Below the pieces are notes generated by a model. The model had not been told where the DNA came from and did no database searches. It saw only the letters and a program-made list of their open reading frames with translations. The translations under genes were made by a program, and so were the position numbers. Source: Verrucomicrobiaceae bacterium (GTDB lineage Bacteria > Verrucomicrobiota > Verrucomicrobiia > Verrucomicrobiales > Verrucomicrobiaceae). Taken from it: a DNA stretch of 47,318 bases. Of the stretch, positions 1-6,105 are shown piece after piece. The stretch lies in the NCBI GenBank assembly GCA_027484445.1, contig JAIXSY010000006.1:1-47318 (forward strand), in the 5' to 3' direction. Position 1 is the stretch's first letter. Each line of letters starts with the position of its first letter.

Positions 1-34
1 AAAGGCCGGGGTGAGGGTGTCGGCGCCGGGGAGA
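1..34. repeat. Right half of an in-frame palindromic repeat (CCCTCACCCC/GGGGTGAGGG family)
   Basis: The window opens with aaaggccggggtgagggtg, nearly the same as the right arm of the element at 6044-6105 (gaaagccggggtgagggtc). Here it is translated as part of hsdM (GRGEGVGAG). The left arm would lie before the window. Confidence 0.6.
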
Positions 35-552
35 AACCTACGGGGCGTTGTGCGGTGTTGTGGCCGCATGGGGTGTTGTTTCGCCAGGAAGAAGCCGACA
101 TGCGCCGCAAGCTCATCGAAGCCGACCTCATCGAGTGCGTGCTCGGCCTCGGCCCGAATCTGTTCTACAACTCGCCCATGGAAGCCTGCGTCGTCGTCTG
201 CCGCACGCAGAAGCCCAAGGCCCGGCGCGGCAAAATCCTCTTCATCAACGCCGTGAACGAAGTCACCCGCGAACGCGCCCAGAGCTTCCTTACCGATGAG
301 CACCTCCAGCGCGTTGTCCGTGCCTACCGTGACTTCAAAGACGAACCCAGATTTACAAAAGTAGCGGGGCTTGCAGAAGTCCGCGCCAACGGCGGCAACT
401 TGGGGCTGCCTCTATACGTGGAAAATTCACCAGCAGGGGATACTGCGGATACTGCTCAAGGCTCATCTCTCCCAGGGGCATTGAAGGCATGGCTGGCTAG
501 TTCGGCAGCATGCAAGGCGTCAATCACCTCTCTTTTGAACGAACACCCATGA
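1..552 (+). CDS. hsdM: Type I restriction-modification methyltransferase subunit HsdM, 3' part (gene starts before the window)
   Basis: HsdM is the N6-adenine methyltransferase subunit of type I R-M enzymes; with HsdS it methylates the target and with HsdR it restricts. The frame is open from base 1. The C-terminal part of the Mtase fold is recognisable: CAVLWPHGVLFRQEEADMRR, then LIEADLIECVLGLGPNLFYN, and later EVRANGGNLGLPLYV, all typical of the region after the NPP(Y/F) catalytic motif. The catalytic motif itself lies upstream of the window. The stop TGA (550-552) overlaps the ATG of the DUF2971 gene (ATGA at 549-552), so the genes are probably translationally coupled. The first 11-12 codons come from a palindromic repeat inserted in frame. 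Family assignment is secure; activity cannot be judged from the fragment. Confidence 0.9.
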   Translation, partial: KGRGEGVGAGEKPTGRCAVLWPHGVLFRQEEADMRRKLIEADLIECVLGLGPNLFYNSPMEACVVVCRTQKPKARRGKILFINAVNEVTRERAQSFLTDEHLQRVVRAYRDFKDEPRFTKVAGLAEVRANGGNLGLPLYVENSPAGDTADTAQGSSLPGALKAWLASSAACKASITSLLNEHP

Positions 553-1598
553 GCGAGAAATCAAAGCCGTCTCGTTTCGTTACATCCTTGAAGGATGATG
601 ACGTGATTTGGCGCTACATGCCATTCACCAAATACATCGATTTTCTCAGGACGTGCTCGATCTATTGCGCACGGGCAGATAAGTTTGAAGACCCGACAGA
701 GGGCGAGTGGGTGGCCCAGCTTCGATTGCTAGGAGATGATGATGTGTGGATGCAGAATCGTGACACTGTGTTTGCTCGCCGGCTGCTCATTCAGAAACTG
801 AAGGCATGCACGTCGCAGACCAAAGACGAGATCGTCCGCTGCGTGGATGAGGTAGTCACGACCAAGTTTGGATGGACGCTTCAGATCTCAGACGACGATT
901 ACGACTTCAAGACATACTGGGATACGCCTGCCCAGCTTGCGGAGGAACTGGAAGACGCTGATCTCCCCGTATACGAGGACGTATTTCACTATTCTCGACC
1001 CAATGCGAAGGATGCGCCTTCGCTCTTTGATGAGATTGACCGGGTTCGGAAATCTTCCTTCATCAGTTGCTGGCATTTGGCGAGCGACCAGAACATCGCG
1101 ATGTGGAAGCTTTATGGCTCGGGGATTGAGGCTGTGGCAGTCAAATCAACGGTGGGGAAACTCCGCGCTGTGCTCGCAGCGCAGAAAGCTTCTCTTGAGG
1201 CGAAGGGCTTAAAGGGAAATGTGACCCGCGTTCAATACGTGGATGCAAAAATCGTCGAAGACGAGCCCGACGAACTTTTGAAGTGCTTTGATCCCGCAGA
1301 TTTATTTTTTCCCGTTACAGTCAAACACTCTGCATACGAATATGAGAAGGAGGTCCGTTTAATTTTGGTGCAGACAGAATCTGCCAATCCGCCACCAGCC
1401 GGGCACCACTTCAAAGTGGCTGACACTTCCAAGCAATTAACCGCTTTCGTGGATGCGGTTTATCTGAATCCCATGCTCCCCTCCAATCATTGGTTTTGCG
1501 AGCTTGTGTACTACCAACATGAACTGCACGGGCTGCCAAAGGCGCTACGAAAGCATGATTTGATCGCCACTGAGTTCACCGGAGGACCCAAAGCATGA
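549..1598 (+). CDS. DUF2971-family protein embedded between hsdM and hsdS
   Basis: A protein of 349 residues whose biochemical role is not known. Family features seen: an N-terminal YMPFTKYIDFLRT followed by ARADKFEDPTEGEW, the central SFISCWH (about residue 170) with AMWKLYGSGIEAVA, and a late YEKEVRLIL (about residue 265). These are the hallmarks of DUF2971, often found near R-M and other defence genes. An in-frame start at 510 exists, but ATG 549 is preferred because it overlaps the hsdM stop as ATGA. The gene's own stop overlaps the next ATG (1595) in the same way. It is therefore built into the operon rather than simply adjacent, which suggests an accessory defence role; that role is inference. 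Confidence 0.8.
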   Translation: MSEKSKPSRFVTSLKDDDVIWRYMPFTKYIDFLRTCSIYCARADKFEDPTEGEWVAQLRLLGDDDVWMQNRDTVFARRLLIQKLKACTSQTKDEIVRCVDEVVTTKFGWTLQISDDDYDFKTYWDTPAQLAEELEDADLPVYEDVFHYSRPNAKDAPSLFDEIDRVRKSSFISCWHLASDQNIAMWKLYGSGIEAVAVKSTVGKLRAVLAAQKASLEAKGLKGNVTRVQYVDAKIVEDEPDELLKCFDPADLFFPVTVKHSAYEYEKEVRLILVQTESANPPPAGHHFKVADTSKQLTAFVDAVYLNPMLPSNHWFCELVYYQHELHGLPKALRKHDLIATEFTGGPKA

Positions 1599-1653
1599 AG
1601 GTCGTAGAGGATTATCGCTCGTTGCCGTTGTTTGACGCTCCAAGTGGCAGCGT
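1595..1653 (+). other. Out-of-frame original 5' end of hsdS
   Basis: ATG 1595 overlaps the DUF2971 stop (gcATGA) and encodes MKVVEDYRSLPLFDAPSGS, a typical HsdS beginning, but then runs into TAA at 1673-1675. The expected continuation W-Q-R-V-R-F-G-D is present in another frame from about 1642. Adding one more copy of the 7-base unit tggcagc at this point would join the two frames exactly. The natural explanation is slippage loss of one tandem copy, or a sequencing error. Confidence 0.6.
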
Positions 1654-2787
1654 GTGCGTTTTGGCGATGTGGTAAAGCAGATGAAGGAGCAGGTGGACCC
1701 GGAGGCGGATGGCGTTGAGCGCTATGTCGCAGGTGAGCACATGGAGTCGGAGAATGTCCACATTCGGAAATGGGGAACGGTGGGCGACGGCTATCTTGGA
1801 CCAGCGTTCATTCGCGGTTTCCGCAAGGGGCAGGTGCTTTACGGCTCACGACGGACCTACTTGAAGAAGGTGGCTGTGGCGGAGTGGGATGGCGTGACGG
1901 CGAACACCACCTTCGTAATCGAAACCGTCGAAAGGAAGCTGCTGCAAGAGTTGCTGCCGTGGCTGATGCTCTCCGAGCGTTTCACGAAACATTCCGTGCA
2001 GGAGTCCAAAGGCTCGACGAATCCCTACATCAACTTCCCGGACATCGCGAAGTTCGAGTTCGACCTCCCGCCGTTCGACCAGCAGCGCCGCATCGCGGAA
2101 ATCCTCTGGGCGGTGGATGAAGCCATACAGGCACAAAACAGACTCGAACAGTCTGCTGTTGCCGCACGGTTGACGCTGTTGCGGGAAACCTTCAAAGACC
2201 GGCGCAATTATTCAACCTGCCGCGTCGCAGAAGCTGGCGACGTTCAATTGGGACAGCAACGCCACCCCAAATTCCAGACGGGTGAAGGCAGTCGGCCGTA
2301 TCTGAGGGTCGCAAACGTAATGGACGACTACTTCAACTATACTGACGTTCTGAGCATGGACTTCGCTGATGGGGAGCTTGCTAAGTTTGAACTCGAACCT
2401 GGCGACATCCTATTGAACGAAGGCCAGAGTCTCGAACTTGTTGGCCGTTGCGCGATGTATGACGGCGCGATACCGGGGTGTTGTTTCCAGAAAACTCTGC
2501 TCAGGTTTCGACCACTGGAGGAGGTGAACGGGGAATGGGCTCTAGGATACTTCCAGTTCTGCCAACACTTTGGCGTCTTCGCTTCGATTTCGTCGCAGAC
2601 AACCTCCGTAGCTCACCTCACCGCTGTTCGTTTCAAAGCATTGGAGTTCCCGAAACCACCACTTACCGTGCAAAAGGAGTTCTCAGTGCGATACCGCAGT
2701 ATTCGCAAAACCCTAAAAGAACTCCGTCGGCACAGCGATAACCTCAAAGCCGTTCAGGCCGGGCTTCTGAACGAATGGACCAAATAG
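1654..2787 (+). CDS. hsdS: Type I R-M specificity subunit HsdS (start displaced)
   Basis: HsdS carries two target-recognition domains (TRDs) that read the two halves of a bipartite DNA site and hold the HsdM/HsdR subunits. From GTG 1654 the protein has 377 residues. TRD1 covers roughly 1-130 (VERYVAGEHM, GQVLYGSRRTYLKKVAV); the first coiled-coil spacer follows at 131-180 (FDQQRRIAEILWAVDEAIQA). TRD2 is about 185-330 (RPYLRVANVMDDYFNYTDV, GDILLNEGQS). The closing helix is near 335-377 (LKELRRHSDNLKAVQAGLLN). The normal start is probably ATG 1595, now out of frame, so expression would depend on GTG 1654, which has no clear ribosome-binding site. The stop at 2785-2787 is one base before the ATG of an hsdR remnant. 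Confidence 0.8.
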   Translation: MRFGDVVKQMKEQVDPEADGVERYVAGEHMESENVHIRKWGTVGDGYLGPAFIRGFRKGQVLYGSRRTYLKKVAVAEWDGVTANTTFVIETVERKLLQELLPWLMLSERFTKHSVQESKGSTNPYINFPDIAKFEFDLPPFDQQRRIAEILWAVDEAIQAQNRLEQSAVAARLTLLRETFKDRRNYSTCRVAEAGDVQLGQQRHPKFQTGEGSRPYLRVANVMDDYFNYTDVLSMDFADGELAKFELEPGDILLNEGQSLELVGRCAMYDGAIPGCCFQKTLLRFRPLEEVNGEWALGYFQFCQHFGVFASISSQTTSVAHLTAVRFKALEFPKPPLTVQKEFSVRYRSIRKTLKELRRHSDNLKAVQAGLLNEWTK

Positions 2788-2788
2788 C

Positions 2789-2890
2789 ATGAGCTTCACC
2801 GAATCCAACACCGCCGAGCAGATGATCCTCGACGCCGAGACTAGCCTCAGCAGCAGAGTCTGTGTGGAGATTGCGAGGAGGTGCACATGA
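2789..2890 (+). pseudogene. hsdR 5'-end remnant (first copy of the duplicated hsdR start)
   Basis: ATG 2789 begins an ORF of 33 codons (MSFTESNTAEQMILDAETSL, then unrelated residues and TGA at 2888-2890). Bases 2789-2848 match the true hsdR start at 5545-5604 at 55 of 60 positions; similarity then fades. The ORF ends inside the ATGA of the PRTase gene, so its translation would deliver ribosomes to that gene. It marks the left border of the retron block and shows that hsdR once followed hsdS directly here or in the donor locus. Confidence 0.8.
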
Positions 2891-4347
2891 GTGTGACGTA
2901 TCAGCAACTGACACTCGATCTGATCTCTCAGTCCTCGGAAATCGAGGCCTGGTTGGCTCAATTCTCCGAGAACCGCCGTCCAACGGCGACCGACCTTTTG
3001 CTGAAGCTTCGGTTCATCAGGGAGGATCAATATGTTGATTGGCTTAAAACAAAAATTGCTGCGATCGGTCCAGGCCCGTGCGCCATTTACGCTGTGCGCA
3101 AATTTTCGGAGGAAATCACCAGTTATTGGGATGAAACCGGCAAACCTCCACACCGGCCGGCGCAATCCCAAGGGAGTGAAGATTTCGTCCAAGCCATTGT
3201 GGCTAACATGATGAAATCAGGTGATCAGAGGTTTCTAGACCACCCAGAACTGAGCATGCTCAAGAATCAGCGCGTTCGTCACATTGCGTTGATTGACGAT
3301 TCCCTTGGGAGTGGAAAGAGAGTCTCTGATTTTATTGATTTGTTCCTTGGGAAGAGCAAGACGCTGATGAGTTGGTGGAGCTACGGCCTCTTTCAGTTTC
3401 ACGTTGTGGCTCTGGTTCGATCAGAAGCGGCAGAAAAGCATATCTTGAAGTATCTGCCGGGCTCAGATCATCCGTGCAGAGAGACTCGTAAATCCACGAA
3501 GCTACAGTTTGTGGGTGAGTATCACTACGATGAAAATGCGCTTAAAGGCCGTTGGGGAAGCAATGCGACACAGATCATCGATCTGTGCGACTCGATACGG
3601 TCTGTCCCATACATGGCGCAACGTGGTTTCGGAGGAGTGATGGCGAATGTGATTTTTCATCACAGCGTCCCCGACAACAGCCCGGGCATGTTGTGGTATG
3701 AGGCCGAGGGTTGGAATCCCCTCTTTCCTGGGCGAACTTTTCCTCCTTGGATGTCTAAACTATTGGCGACATCTTCAACACCTGCTCCTCGTCTGTCTGG
3801 CCTCAAGCAATGGTTGTCTGGATTGCTTCGAGCTAGGGGGGCAAATCGAATCTGCTCAGAGGGCTCCGCAGTTGACGGGAATATTCTTGCCATCTTGAAT
3901 GCTGCGAGTCGAGGATTGAGAGCGGTTCGTCCGATTGCCCGGGCAATCGGACTTGATTCGAAAGTCGTCATCGGACTGATGCAACAGGCGCGTTCCGCAG
4001 GCTTGTTGAGTCGAACGAATCGCTTAACAAAAGCAGGAATCGATTTTCTCAGGAAACATAAACGCTCCAGTCAGAGACTCAGCTTTGACCGCTCGTTATA
4101 TGTTCCTTCAAAATGGTGTGTTGGCCGGGGGACCGTTCAGCCGCTTGGTCCGAGGGGGGCAACTTCCTTGGTGCAGGCAGAATCCAAAGCCAGTTCGCTG
4201 GTGGTGGATGGGGATGCTGGACAGGCATCTCTGGAAAGAACTGACGCGAGGTCGGCTTTGCCGCCCTTGAGCGTCGCCATCTCAAAACCTTCGGGGTCTC
4301 GTATGAGTGCCGACGCTCATGGCCCGTTGGGCGAAAGGGAAAAGTGA
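2887..4347 (+). CDS. Retron-associated phosphoribosyltransferase-like protein with C-terminal winged helix
   Basis: Probable effector of the adjacent retron. The 486-residue product has a PRPP-loop-like motif, RHIALIDDSLGSGKRVSDF (about 131-149), on a Rossmann-like strand, as in the PRTase-CE family described in conflict systems. Residues about 330-392 form a winged helix-turn-helix (VRPIARAIGLDSKVVIGLMQ, AGLLSRTNRLTKAGIDFLRK). PRTase-like/wHTH proteins paired with retron RTs are known (one of the published retron types, type III as I recall it). ATG 2887 is chosen because AGGAGG lies just upstream and the ATG overlaps the hsdR-remnant stop; an in-frame GTG at 2881 is the alternative. The last ~77 residues (410-486) are low in hydrophobic pattern, rich in S/G/A/R, and coincide with the predicted retron RNA, so they may be a by-product of RNA constraint. 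The stop directly abuts the RT start. Confidence 0.75.
   Translation: MSVTYQQLTLDLISQSSEIEAWLAQFSENRRPTATDLLLKLRFIREDQYVDWLKTKIAAIGPGPCAIYAVRKFSEEITSYWDETGKPPHRPAQSQGSEDFVQAIVANMMKSGDQRFLDHPELSMLKNQRVRHIALIDDSLGSGKRVSDFIDLFLGKSKTLMSWWSYGLFQFHVVALVRSEAAEKHILKYLPGSDHPCRETRKSTKLQFVGEYHYDENALKGRWGSNATQIIDLCDSIRSVPYMAQRGFGGVMANVIFHHSVPDNSPGMLWYEAEGWNPLFPGRTFPPWMSKLLATSSTPAPRLSGLKQWLSGLLRARGANRICSEGSAVDGNILAILNAASRGLRAVRPIARAIGLDSKVVIGLMQQARSAGLLSRTNRLTKAGIDFLRKHKRSSQRLSFDRSLYVPSKWCVGRGTVQPLGPRGATSLVQAESKASSLVVDGDAGQASLERTDARSALPPLSVAISKPSGSRMSADAHGPLGEREK
4114..4129 (+). repeat. Retron repeat a1
   Basis: TGGTGTGTTGGCCGGG, complementary to 4355-4370 with two G-U pairs (4124 with 4360, 4127 with 4357). 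It lies in codons 410-415 of the PRTase gene. Confidence 0.75.
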
Positions 4348-5520
4348 ATGGAAACCTGGTCAACACACCACCTTTACAGCGAAGCCGTCGCGGTCCACGA
4401 TGCCGGAACGGCGACAGAGATTCGACGCTACGCTCAAAACCTCATAGCCAATGATTACCCAGTTGTTTTTTCATTGGAGCACCTTTCCCGGATCACTCGC
4501 GTCTCTTATTCGATGCTTCGTGCAACGGTAGAGCGCAAACGGGAGGCTGCTAACTATCGAATGTTTGCCGTGAGTAAACGCTCTGGTGGGCGGCGATTCA
4601 TTCATGCTGTAACTGGCGAGCTCCAAATCGTTCAGCGGTTTATCAACCAAGAGATCCTTCAGAAGTGCCGAATGCATCCAGCCTCTTATGCCTTCCACCC
4701 TTCTGGAGGAATCAGGAAATGCGCTGCGCAGCACTGCGGCGCAAGGTGGCTTTTCCAATTCGACCTTTCCGATTTCTTCTATGCGGTCACCGAGGCGCAG
4801 GCATTCAAAGTTTTCCAAGAAATGGGTTACCGCGAGTTGCTCGCGTTCGAACTTGCCCGACTCTGCACTACTACCCGGTTGCCGCGTAACAAATGGATGT
4901 ATCTGAAACCGCGAAAAAGCCGGAACCGTTCTCCGTGCTTGCGCACCGGATCCACCACTGAAGGTCTTCCATATTCACAAAGCTCGGGATATCTGGGGGT
5001 ATTGCCACAGGGTGCGCCTACAAGTCCAATGCTGAGCAACATGGCTGCCGCGAGACTTGACGATTCTTTGGCTATCCTGGCTGACGATTGGGGATTCGTT
5101 TACACTCGCTACGCTGATGACATCACATTATCCGCTGTGGATCTTCCCAAAGGGATAGATGTAAGGACGATCTTCTATCGAATCGTCGATTGCATTCGCA
5201 AGGCGGGTTTTAAGGAGAACCGGGAAAAGATTCGAATTGCAAGGCCAGGCTCGAAGAAGGTTGTCTTGGGGCTCCTTGTTGACGGCCCTGAGCCACGAAT
5301 TTCCCGTGAGACCTACAAGAGAATCGACCGGCACCTCCATGCGTCGGACAAATACGGCCTAGAAGCTACGGCTTCCCATGAAGGTTTTGAATCAGCATTT
5401 GGTTTCTACAATCACCTCTCGGGCCTTGTGAGATTTGTTCATGATGTGGATCTCAAACGTTGGGCTGAGTTCTCCGAACGGCTCGCCCGAATTGAAGTTC
5501 CTTGGCAAATCCCTGCCTGA
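4348..5520 (+). CDS. Retron-type reverse transcriptase
   Basis: A 390-residue RT with the bare palm/fingers size of retron RTs and no maturase or endonuclease domain. Motifs seen: KRSGGRRFIHAVTGELQIVQ (77-96), KCAAQHC (124-130) just before FDLSDFF (138-144), LPQGAPTSPMLSN (219-231), RYADDITLSA (254-263, catalytic YADD), REKIRI (292-297) and VVLGLLVDG (305-313). The retron signatures NAxxH and VTG appear here as CAxxH and VLG. An insert rich in basic residues and serine (about 178-215) separates motif A from LPQG. ATG 4348 follows the PRTase stop with no gap, implying coupled translation. Its usual product is msDNA, which normally guards or silences the paired effector. Family assignment is strong; the exact retron type is inferred from the partner. 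Confidence 0.88.
   Translation: METWSTHHLYSEAVAVHDAGTATEIRRYAQNLIANDYPVVFSLEHLSRITRVSYSMLRATVERKREAANYRMFAVSKRSGGRRFIHAVTGELQIVQRFINQEILQKCRMHPASYAFHPSGGIRKCAAQHCGARWLFQFDLSDFFYAVTEAQAFKVFQEMGYRELLAFELARLCTTTRLPRNKWMYLKPRKSRNRSPCLRTGSTTEGLPYSQSSGYLGVLPQGAPTSPMLSNMAAARLDDSLAILADDWGFVYTRYADDITLSAVDLPKGIDVRTIFYRIVDCIRKAGFKENREKIRIARPGSKKVVLGLLVDGPEPRISRETYKRIDRHLHASDKYGLEATASHEGFESAFGFYNHLSGLVRFVHDVDLKRWAEFSERLARIEVPWQIPA
4355..4370 (+). repeat. Retron repeat a2
   Basis: CCTGGTCAACACACCA, the partner of a1, located within codons 3-8 of the RT gene. Initiation of RT translation and folding of the RNA would therefore compete on the same transcript. Confidence 0.75.
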
Positions 5521-5544
5521 ATCGCTTTTAAATCAATAACCGTT

Positions 5545-5604
5545 ATGCACTTCACCGAATCCAACACCGTCGAGCAGATGATCCTCGACGCCGCGACCAG
5601 CCTC
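5545..5604 (+). repeat. Second copy of the hsdR 5'-end direct repeat (right border of the retron block)
   Basis: 55 of 60 bases match 2789-2848; it encodes FTESNT-EQMILDA-TSL in both copies. The two copies are 2756 bases apart in the same orientation and enclose the PRTase and RT genes and their RNA. Confidence 0.8.
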
Positions 5605-6043
5605 GGCAGCGGCGCGGGCAGTTCCGTGGTTCGCGAGGACAGTGCCAGTGCGGCTTCGCACCCGGCGGGCTGGGGCGGTTCGTTGGGCGCTGAGTTTGCG
5701 CCGTCGCGCTGGACCTACATGGCGGCGACGGCTCTGCCGCGTCAGCCGGGCGAGGTGATGGTGGAGCCGTGGGTGCGGGAGGCGCTCATTTTCCTGAATC
5801 CCGAGATCGCCGAGCAGCCGGACCGGGCGGACGAGGTGATCTATGCGTTGCGGGCCATTTTGCTCTCCGTGCAGGGCGACGGGCTGGTGCGGGCGAACGA
5901 GAACTTCATGGCCTGGCTGCGCGGGGAGAAGACGATGCCCTTTGGCCCAAACGGCGAGCACACGCCCGTCCGGCTCATTGATTTCAACTCACCATCCAAC
6001 AATCGGCTGACCGTCACGAATCAGTGGGTTTACAGCCGGACGG

Positions 6044-6105
6044 GAGCCCTCACCCCCGACCCCTCTCCCACTGGGAGAGGGGTGGCTGAAAGCCGGGGTG
6101 AGGGT
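6044..6105. repeat. Palindromic repeat inserted in frame in hsdR
   Basis: Arms ccctcaccccc and cggggtgaggg enclose an inner hairpin, cccctctccca/ctgggagagggg. It encodes GALTPDPSPTGRGVAES plus the arm. It sits in the nuclease domain between QWVYSRTG and the strand RFDVVFLV, a loop position, so the core fold is spared. The same family is cut by the left edge of the window inside hsdM. Confidence 0.8.

Larger units (their letters stand above)
4110..4374 (+). ncRNA. Candidate retron msr-msd RNA overlapping the effector and RT genes
   Basis: Retron RNAs are folded by flanking repeats a1 and a2 and partly reverse transcribed by the RT. Bases 4114-4129 pair with 4355-4370 over 16 bp (14 Watson-Crick pairs and two G-U wobbles), enclosing 225 nt. 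Inside, in order: a GGACC/GGTCC stem-loop (4130-4151); GCCAG-TTCG-CTGGT (4189-4202); an 8-bp hairpin with two G-U pairs (4210-4232); CGGC-TTT-GCCG in a longer imperfect hairpin (4243-4275); a perfect 9-bp pair, TGAGCGTCG 4268-4276 with CGACGCTCA 4311-4319; and GCCC-GTT-GGGC (4322-4332). Small hairpins after a1 resemble msr and the longer inverted repeats before a2 resemble msd. The branch guanosine would be near 4130-4131. The msr/msd boundary is not determined. a1 lies in the PRTase gene and a2 in RT codons 3-8. Confidence 0.72.

Noticed and set aside
2881..2886. GTG 2881 as the PRTase gene start
   Set aside because: ATG 2887 has a well-placed AGGAGG and an ATGA overlap with the upstream ORF stop; the GTG lies at the end of that AGGAGG.
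4348..5520. Group II intron or DGR reverse transcriptase
   Set aside because: The RT is 390 residues with no maturase or endonuclease domain. It has retron-like CAxxH placement and an effector partner, and no template/variable repeat pair was seen nearby.
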